A stretch of 64,000 nucleotides of DNA from Babylonia areolata (taxonomy: Eukaryota; Mollusca; Gastropoda; Neogastropoda; Buccinidae). The stretch's first letter is position 1. The number at the start of each line of letters is the position of its first letter. The stretch spans positions 40,438,878 to 40,502,877 of the forward strand of contig NC_134887.1 in assembly GCF_041734735.1 (NCBI RefSeq), in the 5' to 3' direction. Position numbers and translations under genes: made by a program. Below the pieces are notes generated by a model. It saw only the letters and a program-made list of their open reading frames with translations, was not told the DNA's origin and ran no database searches. Below, piece after piece: positions 32,968 through 41,738 of the stretch.

Positions 32968-35900
32968 TCTTGCACTGAGGAGCAAAACACAGAATAGATA
33001 ATTTTACACCCTGTACTAGTTGATATATGTATTTGTCACTTTAGTTTCCATCTCTAAACAGGGCTTTATATGGAAACCATGAACATTACATCATAGCCGT
33101 GTTGAACAAAGAACGGCAACCATGCAGAGAATGAGAAACAGACCAACCAACAAGACAAAGCATGAAGAAGATCCCCCCCCCCCCCCCCCCCCCCCCCAAA
33201 AGTCAGTGTCAGCTTGTGTGCTAGAAAAATGGATTTCAGATGGTTGGTGAGAGTCAGTGGCACAGACTCCAATAAGGGCTGAGTTGTTTCTGCCATGCTA
33301 GCAGATGTTCCAACTACTACACTTTGATTGAGGGTAGCATGCTCTGTTTGAGCATCACGATGCTACATTCACAATAAAGATGCTTCACTGAAGTTGTGAA
33401 AATCAAGCAGTGTTGTTTGGTGGTTGTTGTGTTTTTTTTTCTTCTTCAATTTTAGTTTGATGTTGTGAGCCAGCTGAACTTGCGCAAAAGGGGAAGGAGT
33501 ATGCTCTGTGCTTTCAGCCAGTGAGAATGTTCATTGTATGGCCTGTGATAAGCCTGAGCCAGTCATAACTCGGTTTATGTTTTTCCCTGCTTCACATTCA
33601 GGAGAATTAAATTGTTCCTTCCAGCTCCTGTTCCCCACCAGCGTTCACCTACCTCCGGCACTCCTTGTTGTTAGAAAGAAAATGTCTGCCTGGAGAAATA
33701 GCCTGTGATGAACTGACATTGACAGCCAAGAAACAAGCGTCCGCACAGTACTTCCAAGAAGCTTACACTTACAGCAAAGAATTCCCGTGTATTTGACCAT
33801 TGTCTGTGAGCCCAAACCACACTTGTATGCGCCGTGTGTTGGCTTGACTTCAGATTGTCACATGACAGAATGAATGATGTTCAAGTTCACTTTAGAACCT
33901 TCAGACACGTTGAAAGGGAACAGCTGCAGCAACGTCAGTTTCTGTGTTCTTTTGGAACGCCAGTGGGACAAATATTGAGTGTTGGTGCTGACTCTGTCAT
34001 GTGCTGGTGTGCTACGCTCGAATCATGAAAATGCTGCTCTAAAGTCTTACTTGGGTTGGCAGGATTTGGGCTTTATACTTTTGTCAAGGATTAAAGCTTT
34101 TAAAAAAAAAGTTTTTATATCAGGCATTACCAAAGACAAAAGAGACATATGTTTATGAAAAAAAAAAAAAATCACCTCATTAAAGCTGACACCGAAACAA
34201 AATGTCATTATTTTCTGTTGTAATTTCTTTGTTGCTATTTTCTCTTCTTTAAAAAAATCAAAAAAGATGGTTTTGTTTTTGAGAGCCAAAATTAGGGTGA
34301 TGGAGATAGGAATTGGAACTCATCTCTGATGTATCTCCTGGTACCTTGTGCATTTACATGTAATTATAGTATTATTATTTTTGTTTGTTTGCTTTGAAGG
34401 GAATGATGGGTAAAGCTCTTAAACTGACCCCATTCTTTTTCTCTGTTTTCTTTTTCTTGCTAGTTTTCTTTATTAATTAATTTACACTACATATTGTTTA
34501 TTGATCCCTGATTCATGGCTAGGTTTATTAACCCTTAGCCTGCTTGCATCACATTATACACCATAGGTTGTGCAAATGGAGGGCCGGGAGGGGACTCCCG
34601 GAAATGATGCTGGCAGTTTAGTTCAGCTCAGAATTTGCTGTATATGTGGCAGTCTTTTTTGTCTTTTTTTTTGTGTGTATTTGTTAGTCTGATTCTAACT
34701 AGTCAAAATGGCTATTGTCTGCTTCAACCTGGTATTGTCACCCTCACTCAGTTCAATGTCATCAACATCAAAGTCTTTGTCCCCCATGTCTGCTTTATCA
34801 TGCATTGTTCATTGTCTCAGTTGCTTCTTCTAGTGTGATCATAATTATGATGCCCAGCCATTTTGATTTGCCATTGGTGTATTTTGTAAAGTTTGTCAGG
34901 TGTTTCCAAAAGCAAAAGAAAACGAAACAAACAAGAGCGTGCACACACACACACACACACACACACCACACAACATACACAATCACTCACACACAAACAC
35001 ACGCATGCACACACACGCGCGCACACACGCGCACACACCAAAAGAAAAACAACAAACATACATGTGTTAAAATACAGTTGGGCCAGTGATGGCCTTATTT
35101 CCTTCTGTCGAAATGGAGCTTCAAGGAGGAGCTACTCGTGCACTTCATTGTCTTGTCTTTTTCCAGTATGCGGTTTGAAAGTGGTAGGGCGTTGGCTCTG
35201 GATGTACGAAGTACGTCCACACAGCGTTGTCAGCGATTCGGAGAGAGGACATACGCTGTTCGTCCACCAAGCAGGCTAAAGGTTAACAACAATACAATTT
35301 TTTTTCCCCAATTATTTATTATCTAACACTCCAACTTATGTCATAATATCCTCATGATGTTGTAGCGTAGTGGGTGAGAGGATAATCATTTTCTTACCAA
35401 TTTCTTTTTGACAGGGTTCGCCTACGTCGAGTTTGAAGACACTGACTCCTTGCAGGAAGCTTTGACATATAATGGAGCGGTAAGCACTCAGTGTTTTTAT
35501 TCATTGACACTCCAGTTGTAGGCTTCTTTTTTTTTTTTTTTTGGTGTGTGTGTGTGATATGTATGAGGTTTTTTTTATATTGTATTATGTATTTTAGGTC
35601 ATCAAGATTACTGAGTAATGATTTTCAGACATGGTTATTTGGGAATATAGTGTAAGAGATGGCTAAAACAATTTTTTAAAAACTTGTTGTTGCTTTTCTT
35701 TTTTGTTGTTGTTTCATTTTCTGTCACGGCGGGGTGGTGGGGAGAACCAGCTTAACAACTCAGCCAAGTTGAATATTACCCATTCTCGCCCATCAGAGCA
35801 TTGGCGCCAGTTGGACTTGATATGACTCCATGCTTGCTTCTCGTAGTCCAGTCAGCTGATCATTATCGATTTGAAAGGGGTCTTCCACCAGACGTACGCT

Positions 35901-38900
35901 TATCTAAATAGTATCCTTTAAATCCAGACACATTAAAATAAATCGTTCAGATTTGTATGTTTATGTACTTTGAACAGAACTCCGATGAAGGAAAATTGGG
36001 AATTGATCCAGGACCTCAGTGGACGTCTTATAGATACTATGGCAACACTTTGTGCAGGACGCCAGCTGATATAGGCACTGAATGAGTAAAAAAAAAAAAA
36101 AATTAATGACTTAATTGTGTTTGAGAAGGTTCACATTGATAATAATGATGTTGATATTATGGAGGTTTGTTCTGGTGTTCAGACTGCATTATCATGCTGT
36201 ACTCCACGTCATCCTGTTCATGGTGGTTCCTGTCATGCATACACCCAGCCCTGAGTTGACAGAGCTGAAAAAGAAAAAAACTGAGGCACCGTTATTGCAT
36301 TCACCCACCCCCCACACCACCCACAACACTTTTTTTATTCAGACAAAGGTTTACAGATACAAAATGTATATACTCTGCTCATTAGAAGGTACAGGCTGAA
36401 GACATAGTGATGTTCTAAATACTGACAAGTTATTGGATTTTTACTTTCAGTTGTTTGAGGACAGAAACCTGAGGGTGGACATCGCTGAGGGGCGCAAGAA
36501 TGACCGGGGCCGAGGGAGAGGAGGTGACAGAGGTAATGCTTCGTCTTGGGCGCGTGCTTTGGGTTGTGGTGGATGCAGCATTCAGTAGCATCCCTAAGAG
36601 TGGAGTGTTGGCCTGGTGGTAATGTGTCCACCTAGGAAGTGAGAGAATCTTGAGTGCACTGGTTCCAGTCCCACGGTGGCCAGTATTTTCTCCCCCTCCA
36701 CTAGACCTTGAGTGGTGGTCCGGATGCTAGTCATTCAGATGGGACAATAACTCGAGGTCCTACGTGCAGTGTTCATGCAGCGCACGTTAAAGAACCCACA
36801 GCAACAAAAAAAAATTGTCCCTGGCAAAATTCTGTAGAACAGTTCACTTCGGCAGGAAAACAAATAACACTGGAGGCAGAAGGAAATACAAAAAAAATGG
36901 GTGGCGCTCTCAGTATAGCGACGCGCTCTCCCTGGCGAAAGCAGTGTTCACCAGAGATCAGGGTTTGAGGCCCCGTTTTGGCATGGTGTTGTGACCTTGG
37001 AGAAAGTTATATTTGCTCATGATTTTCCTTACTCTAACCAAGTGTGAATGGGTACCTGACTTTTCTGGTGAAGCAGAGGATTTTTTTTTTGCTCATTTCA
37101 TTGTTTGAAATCAATCAGTTGCAAATCAAGATGATAAAACAGTGTCTATGTGGGTGGGGTGGGGAGTGGATTCATTGATTGATTTTAGGACTTTGACAAG
37201 CTGTTCGTATTGATGTGAGCAGGATAAGGTAAAAATGTTTTGACTTCTACCGTTGTGAGCGAGATAACGCAAAAAAACTACTCGACTGGTATTGATGTCT
37301 GCAGGATTTGGTAAAATGTTTTACCAGCATTGATGTGAGTAGGATAAGGTAAAAATGAATATATTTAACTGGAAATGATATGAGCGAGACGAGGTAAAAC
37401 TATTTGACTAGTATTAATGTTAGAAGAATAGCGTAAAAATATTTGACTAGTATTAATGTGAACAGGATTAAGTAATAGCATCCCCCCACCCCCCCAAAAA
37501 ACTTTACTACTATTTACGTGAACAGGATTAAATTTAAAAAAACAAAAAAAACAAAAACAAACTTGACTGGTATTCATGTGTGCAGGATAAGGTGAAAAAA
37601 ATTGACTACTACTGATGTGGGTAGAATAAGGTTAAAACAAAAATTACTGGTGTTTTGAAGGAAGGTAAAATAATGCTTTTTAAGTCTTGATGTGAACAGG
37701 ATGTGATAAAAAAAAAAAAGACAAGAAAAAAAAAGACCAGTATTGATGTGTGGAATAAGGTTAAAAAAAAAATCTTGGACTAATATTGATGTGAACAGGA
37801 TAAGGTAAAACTATTTGACCAGTACTGATGTGAATAGTATAAGGCGATAAAAACAACAACAAAAAACCATTTGACAAGTATTGGTGTAAGCAGGATAAGG
37901 TTAGAATATTTTACTCATACTGATCTCAGCAGAATAAGGTAAAAAAAAAACACAAAAAACCCCAAAATTTATAAATGATTTCAGTTCTCCGAGAAATGGG
38001 AGGGAGAGACTGGCTTGCTCCTCACACATACACACATACAAAAAAAAAAAATCTACTTTTTTCTTCTTTTTTTTTTTTTAAGCAGGTGGTCGACCAGGTG
38101 GCGGTGGCCCAGGAAGAGGGGGAGGCAACTGGGGAGGACAGGGGGACGACTACCGTGGAGGAGGAGGGGCTGGCCGACAGGGAGGGGGGCCGGGTGACTA
38201 CGGCCATTTTAACGACCGTGCTCCCCGCAGTGGAGGAGGACGAGTAGGAGGAGGAGGAGTGGGTTATAGAGGCGGTGATCGAGATCGCTATGATCGAAGT
38301 GGAGACCGGGGGGGACCTGGCGGCTACGGAGGGCGTAGTGGTGGTGGTGGTGGTGGTGGTGGTGCCGGCGGTGGTGGTGGATATGATCGGCGCCAGCGAA
38401 GAGACAGCGGTGGTGCGTCGCAAGAGTTTCGGGAACCTTCACCAGGTAATGTGCGTTTGGGGTGGGGATGGGGTGTATTGGTGTGTGTGTGTTGTTTTGG
38501 TTTTTGTGTGTGTGTGTGTGTGTGTGTTTGTATGTGTGTGTGTGTGTGTGTTTTGGCATCCTTCTGCACTACTCATACGTATGTAATAATAATAATAATA
38601 ATAATGGTATTTATATAGCGCTGGATCTTGTGCAGAGACAAATCAAAGCGCTTTCACACCAATCATTCACACGCATGCATAACTCTAATACTGTAGAAAC
38701 TAAAGACAAGGAAGGACAGGCAAGGGAGGCTATTTTGGGAAGAGGTGGGTTTTAAGGCCAGACTTGAAAGAGCTGAGTGTGGAGACTTGACGAAGCGAAA
38801 AAGGAAGTTCACTCCAATTGCAAGGTCCAGAAACAGAGAAAGAACGGCGGCCAACAGTTGAGTGTTTGAATCTGGGTATGCGTAAACAGAGTATGTTGAA

Positions 38901-41098
38901 AGGGTCAGTGTCCAGCATATTCAAAACAACTGTCATCGTCCAATGACATTTTGCATCTGGTTCAGTGTGTTCAGAAGTGATCATGATGCAGGGGAGATCC
39001 AGGTCATATGATGGTGGAATTTTCATTTCATGTTATTGTGATCCAAGCTCATACGTTTACTAATTGCTTTGAGCTGGGGATCACTTGTTTAAAGGAGGTG
39101 GGGGAGGGGGGTGGGGGGGGGGGGAGAAAAGACTGGGATTGATTTTTCACTCTTTCAAGGTGTTCCTTCTGGGTTTTATTTTTTGGGGGAGGTGGAGGGG
39201 GCTTGGGGGTGGGGGTTGTGAGGGGGAGGGCGGTCATACTTTGAACTGTGGTAAGAAAGAGCCATACAATCCGGAGTGTTTTATATGTTGAAAATTTTTA
39301 TTAAAATATTTTGGGGAAAACGCACAGTATAGTTCAAAATGCTGAAAAAAGTGTGATGACGGTATGATAATATACTGAAGTTTCTGTTGGTCTGGATTGT
39401 GTATGATGTCATGTATCCCACATTCTGCGAATACACCATTTATCATCCGCTTCACTACCGGACCTTGAAGTGCAATCATTTTGGCATCCATTTTCACTTC
39501 ATTAACTTCTTTGTGTGTACTTTAAAGTTTTAATTGATTCTGCTTCTCAAAGGTTAACATGATCCCAAGAACAGCCAAGTGGCGTAATAGCCGAGTGGTT
39601 AAAACGTTGACTGTGAATCTGAGGGTCCCAGGTTTGAATCTCGGTAATGGCGCCTGGTGGGTAAAGGGTGGGGATTTTTGCCAGTTTTGCCAAGGTCCTG
39701 TAATCCATGTCAGCATTTGGTGGGTTATAGAAACAAGAACACACCCAGCGGTCCCTCAAAACGGTGTATGGCTGACTAGCTACATAGCGGAGTAAAGAAA
39801 TGAAACGGTCATAGACGTAAAATATTACTTGCCTGTATGAGTGTGTTTGTGTGACTGAAACCTGATTGAATGACACAGGAAACGAATGATGAGCACCCAG
39901 TGGCATCTGTCGGTCGGCTCTATCCAGGTAGACAGCCTGTTGTGTTTGCAAAGCGCTTAGAGCTTGTTCTCCGTTGGAGGATAGACGGTGTATAAGTATT
40001 CATATGATCATCAGCATCATCGTCAAATCCTTCTTCTTCTTTGGCGTTCGTGGGCTGCAGCTCCCACATTTACTCATATGCACACGAGTAGGCTTTTACG
40101 TGTATGACCGTTTTTACCCCGCCATGTAGGCAGCCATACTCCGTTTTCGGGGGTGTGCATGCTGGGTATGTTCTTGTTTCCATAATCCACTGAACGCTGA
40201 CATGGAATACAGGATCTTTAATGTGCGTATTTGATCTTCTGCTTGCATATACACACGAAGGGGGTTCAGGCACTAGCAGGTCTGCACATATGTTGATCTG
40301 GGAGGTCGTAAAAATCTCCACCCTTTACCCATCAGGTGCTGTTACAGTGATTCAAACCCAGGACCCTCAGATTGACAGTCCAACGCTTTAACCACTCAGC
40401 TAATGCGCCTGTCATCGTCAAATCCAAATAAAGAATGGTGACTGACTCCTTGACCTGCGTTATCTCGCTCAGTGATGTGACAGCCACTTCTTTGATGAGC
40501 GTATTTTGTCAGCAGCTGTCAAGGTTTTCTTGTTCGTTTGTTTGTTTTGTCCTTTGCATCAAAGGTGTTATTTTTTTTCTTATTGAAACATTATCATCAC
40601 CGTGATCATTAACCCTTTTTTCTCTTGCATGAAAGGTTATATTTTTCCTACTGAAACATCATCATCACCATCATCATTTACAGTTCCAATTTGCATATTT
40701 CATACATATATCACTGTTGAAGAATTAAATCAGGGCTACATCTGTGCTGTATTTGATACATGCCAGTGTATTCTTTTTTTGGTTTGATAATCATTCAAAC
40801 TTTTCTTCTGAACGTGTTGCAAAATAGAAACATCCATGTAAGATGATTGTCATTATAGTGCACTGCAGTTATTTTGTTAAAGCTGGCAATGGGTTAACGT
40901 CAAAATGTGGGTGCCTCTGCTGCAGAGTCCGCATCCCGACGACCCCGGTTAAAGCTCTTGCCCCGCACGGTGGACAAGCCCCTCAACGCCAGTGACCCCA
41001 CGACGCGAGACAGCAAAATCTTTGGTACAGGCCGACCCCGAGATGAAGCCAGGGTGGAGGCCAGCCGCAGCCGGAACACCAGTGAGAGCAGTCACTGA
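24109..41098 (+). CDS. EIF4H: Eukaryotic translation initiation factor 4H-like RNA-binding protein (7 exons)
   Basis: Coding exons are 24109-24173, 29700-29976, 32090-32138, 35415-35479, 36451-36532, 38086-38445 and 40926-41098. They total 1,071 nt, or 356 residues plus stop, with GT/AG borders and matching phases throughout. The start ATG has AAC before it and G after it, a good Kozak context. Layout: a MADYDN start as in eIF4H (MADFD in vertebrates), a Gly-rich stretch at 25-88, and one RRM at about 90-165 with RNP2 VYVGNL (92-97) and RNP1 KGFAYVEF (130-137). Next comes the diagnostic RNLRVDIAEGRK, an RGG/Gly-rich segment at about 168-290, and the eIF4H C-terminal box with FREP, RPRLKLLPRTV and SKIFGTGRPRDE. 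eIF4H stimulates the eIF4A helicase during cap-dependent translation in the cytoplasm. The protein is over 100 residues longer than vertebrate eIF4H (about 228-248), mostly in the Gly/RGG parts. Confidence 0.93.
25374..25965 (-). mobile_element. LINE 3' fragment (zinc-knuckle C-terminus)
   Basis: The minus strand reads a short C-terminal piece of a non-LTR retrotransposon protein. A basic/aromatic stretch precedes VSCICGAHITTDHIPTC, the C-x-C-G...H...C zinc-knuckle that ends many LINE ORF2 proteins. An A/T-rich 3' UTR follows, and the terminal phrase GTGAAAAGACGTTAAACTAA leads into GAAC repeats. The same phrase occurs at 28958 and in altered form at 59905. The copy is 5'-truncated and frame-disrupted (the upstream piece lies in another frame). 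Confidence 0.6.
27729..27985 (-). mobile_element. Repeat family D, reverse copy
   Basis: Reverse complement of 12116-12409. It starts with ATT-type triplets and GGATACTTATATAGCACACT, then GCTCTAGGTGCTTTACAAAA. A (CA)n of 24 or so units lies at 27855-27903, and it ends with ATCTAACAGCTACCCTAACA. The internal microsatellite differs in length from the other copy. Confidence 0.8.
28945..28995 (+). mobile_element. LINE/SINE 3' terminus
   Basis: The phrase AGTGAAAAGACGTTAAACTA followed by AAGAACGAATGAA matches the end of the LINE fragment at 25374. Only the last 50 bases are recognisable. Confidence 0.5.
29700..29976 (+). CDS. EIF4H: eIF4H-like exon 2
   Basis: The acceptor TTCCTCAG ends at 29699 and the donor AAG|GTGAGAAC is at 29977. 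It encodes DYDDRGYRSYNDGG, then the Gly-rich stretch and the start of the RRM (PYTVYVGNLPQGLVQGDLEL...FKDLK). It ends in phase 0. Confidence 0.93.
29974..30413 (+). repeat. Intron 2 minisatellite built on the exon 2 splice donor
   Basis: Eight units of 48-49 bp start with GAGGTGAGAACTAA at 30028, 30077, 30125, 30173, 30222, 30271, 30319 and 30367. Their GT dinucleotides lie at 30031, 30080, 30128, 30176, 30225, 30274, 30322 and 30370. The true donor region, AAGGTGAGAACAAG at 29974, is the first and most diverged unit. Each unit also holds TCTCTTTCTCAG, an acceptor-like pyrimidine-AG. Units are about 95% identical, so amplification is recent. Confidence 0.93.
30414..30800 (+). mobile_element. 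SINE family B, diverged copy in intron 2
   Basis: Begins at the edge of the minisatellite without a tRNA-like head. It shows the core as GTCTTTTGGATGAGATGATG and CCCATGGCAACAAAAGCATT, and the tail as CACAGCCCGAATCAGACACA. It is more diverged than the copies at 13.5 and 47.2 kb, hence older. Confidence 0.7.
30801..32089 (+). other. Rest of eIF4H-like intron 2
   Basis: Contains a block at 30920-31110 that looks like an unclassified dispersed repeat (AGTGCAGACTCCGGCAGGGG, CCTCCTCTTTCCGGCAGCCA), a G run at 31469-31487 and poly(T) at 31871-31894. No exon was found. The pyrimidine-rich acceptor TTTGCTTCCAG closes the intron. Confidence 0.5.
32090..32138 (+). CDS. EIF4H: eIF4H-like exon 3
   Basis: The 49-nt exon encodes VKNVRLVRDKETDKFK, the middle of the RRM, and matches the human VRLVRDKDTDKFK segment. 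The acceptor is TTGCTTCCAG and the donor AAAG|GTAAGAG. It ends in phase 1. Confidence 0.95.
32139..35414 (+). other. eIF4H-like intron 3 (3.3 kb)
   Basis: No gene inside. It contains CA/CG tracts (32726-32796), a (TA)n run at about 32918-32965, a C run at 33173-33197, CA tracts at 34941-35038 and poly(A) near 34160. The stretch at 33500-34030 looks unique but has no exon signal that I trust. Confidence 0.6.
35415..35479 (+). CDS. EIF4H: eIF4H-like exon 4
   Basis: Encodes (G)FAYVEFEDTDSLQEALTYNG and a final A. It contains RNP1 and the family phrase SL.EALTY.GA. The acceptor is TTTGACAG and the donor GCG|GTAAGC. It ends in phase 0. Confidence 0.95.
35480..36450 (+). other. eIF4H-like intron 4
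   Basis: Poly(T) at 35527-35542, a poly(A) run at 36088-36101 and no recognisable repeat family. The acceptor is TTTTTACTTTCAG. Confidence 0.55.
36451..36532 (+). CDS. EIF4H: eIF4H-like exon 5
   Basis: Encodes LFEDRNLRVDIAEGRKNDRG and RGRGGDR, the end of the RRM and the start of the RGG region. The donor is AGAG|GTAATG. It ends in phase 1. Confidence 0.95.
36595..36945 (+). mobile_element. SINE family B in eIF4H-like intron 5
   Basis: A copy with a tRNA-like head (GGAGTGTTGGCCTGGTGGTA ... CACTGGTTCCAGTCCCA), the core CTAGTCATTCAGATGGGACA, CGCACGTTAAAGAACCCACA, and the tail phrase CGACGCGCTCTCCCTGGCGA. It is moderately diverged and runs into another repeat at its 3' end. Confidence 0.75.
36950..37085 (+). 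mobile_element. Dispersed repeat fragment (family G)
   Basis: Shares with 49060-49325 the order GTGTCCTTG-like, ACTTTA/CTCTAACC, GTGTGAATGGGTACCTGACT. A box-B-like GGTTTGAGGCC precedes it. This looks like part of another SINE family, but only short matches are present. Confidence 0.45.
37086..37194 (+). other. Intron 5 spacer
   Basis: Unremarkable sequence between repeats, with a T run near 37080-37090. Confidence 0.5.
37195..37945 (+). repeat. Diverged minisatellite in eIF4H-like intron 5
   Basis: A unit of about 35-60 bp around the phrase TATTGATGTGAGCAGGATAA GGTAAAA recurs at least fourteen times, for example near 37208, 37290, 37330, 37370, 37450, 37570, 37740, 37790, 37830 and 37880. 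Length variation comes from A runs. Most units carry AAGGTAAAA or a near variant, which resembles a 5' splice site. Divergence is far greater than in the intron 2 array, so it is older. Confidence 0.8.
38086..38445 (+). CDS. EIF4H: eIF4H-like exon 6 (RGG/Gly-rich)
   Basis: The acceptor is TTTTTTTAAGCAG, ending at 38085, and the donor CCAG|GTAATG is at 38446. The 360-nt exon encodes Gly/Arg/Asp/Tyr-rich sequence including NWGGQGDDYRGGGG, GDYGHFNDRAPRSGGG, GDRDRYDRSGDRGG and a GGT-repeat glycine run, then QEFREPSP. It enters in phase 1 and leaves in phase 1. A competing acceptor AAG at 38082 would add three bases. Confidence 0.9.
38583..39045 (-). mobile_element. LINE 3' end with ATT-repeat tail
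   Basis: The minus strand reads a C-terminal LINE protein segment: VGRRSFSVSGPCNWSELP, then FSLRQVSTLSSFKSGLKTHL and FPK. This pattern (FSV.GP..WN.LP..LR...FK..LKTHLF) ends many non-LTR reverse transcriptases of the CR1/L2/Jockey-like group. The frame ends at 38730 and a short 3' UTR follows, with GCGCTTTGATTTGTCTCTGC and GCGCTATATAAATACC before about eight ATT/ATA triplets. It is 5'-truncated. The orientation is opposite to the host gene. Confidence 0.8.
39581..40016 (+). mobile_element. SINE family A, tail variant A1, plus orientation
   Basis: The tRNA-like head GGCGTAATAGCCGAGTGGTT ... CCCAGGTTTGAATCTCGG ... GGCGCC has matching acceptor ends GGCG/CGCC. The core includes CTGTAATCCATGTCAGCATT and GTGTATGGCTGACTAGCTAC. 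The tail reads AAAGCGCTTAGAGCTTGTTC ... GTATAAGTATTCATATGATC. This is the best example of the A1 variant. Confidence 0.85.
40031..40411 (-). mobile_element. SINE family A, tail variant A2, minus orientation, with target duplication
   Basis: A 381-bp insertion bounded by a perfect 14-bp duplication, TCATCGTCAAATCC, at 40017-40030 and 40412-40425. On its own strand it has the same tRNA-like head and core as A1. Its tail differs: GTGGGAGCTGCAGCCCACGA, then ACGCCAAAGAAGAAGAA. It landed right at the tail of the A1 copy, in the opposite orientation. Confidence 0.9.
40926..41098 (+). CDS. EIF4H: eIF4H-like exon 7 (C-terminus)
   Basis: The acceptor CTGCTGCAG ends at 40925. Encodes (E)SASRRPRLKLLPRTVDKPL, then DSKIFGTGRPRDEARVEASR and ends NTSESSH followed by TGA at 41096-41098. 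It matches the human RPRLQLKPRTVATPLN and IFGGARPREE motifs. Confidence 0.95.
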
Positions 41099-41738
41099 TC
41101 GTCGCCGTCATTCTTTTTTTTTCTGTTTTATTATTCTCATGTCATGGTGAGTTTGTATGGGTCGTTCTCAGGGCACTGTGTGTTTTGTTCTTCAGGTTGA
41201 ATGATCTTTTCACTGCTGTTGCATTTGTTCTTTTCATTGAACATCTGTTCATTGTGAGAGGTATTGGACTCACAAAGAGTGTGTGTTTGTGTATGTGCAT
41301 GTGTTTGTTTTTGTGTATGTGTGTGTGTCATGGAGGGTTGGTGGGTGGGGGCAGTGGGTAGGAATCGGTCTAGACAGGAAATTCCCCAAAGGATATTCTG
41401 GCTTCCGTTGGAATTGGAATCCACAAACTCCCAGCCCTCAGCCTGGTGGTGTAGGGGTGGAAGTCATCCAGATTTATACCAGATTTCCTGATTTAAAATA
41501 TTTGATTGTGTCTGTCTCGAGATCAGTAAAACAAACCTTCTGCTCGTTTTTCAGATCACATAACAGATTAATGGACAAGTGAAGTCACATTTGGCAGATT
41601 CCATTAAGCTGCAGTTTCAAGACATGCTCTCTCTTGAAAGAAAAAGAAAATTCTTGACTGACTACGCTAACATTGTCGTCATGTTCATTGCATGCCAGTG
41701 TTCAGAAAGGTGGTACTGAATGAACAAGAGTTAATAAA
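41099..41738 (+). other. Probable eIF4H-like 3' UTR
   Basis: Follows the stop codon and contains a TG-rich tract at 41279-41330. An AATAAA hexamer lies at 41733-41738, the first good poly(A) signal after the stop. Use of a more distal site at 44911 is possible. Confidence 0.55.

Larger units (their letters stand above)
38446..40925 (+). other. eIF4H-like intron 6
   Basis: Contains TG repeats at 38478-38552, a LINE 3' end and two inverted SINE A copies (listed separately), and G-rich stretches at 39094-39124 and 39185-39235. The acceptor is CCTCTGCTGCAG. Confidence 0.6.

Noticed and set aside
40907-40925. Extension of eIF4H exon 7 upstream to an in-frame ATG
   Set aside because: The bases before 40926 form the acceptor CTCTGCTGCAG. 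The splice phase from exon 6 requires the exon to start at 40926.
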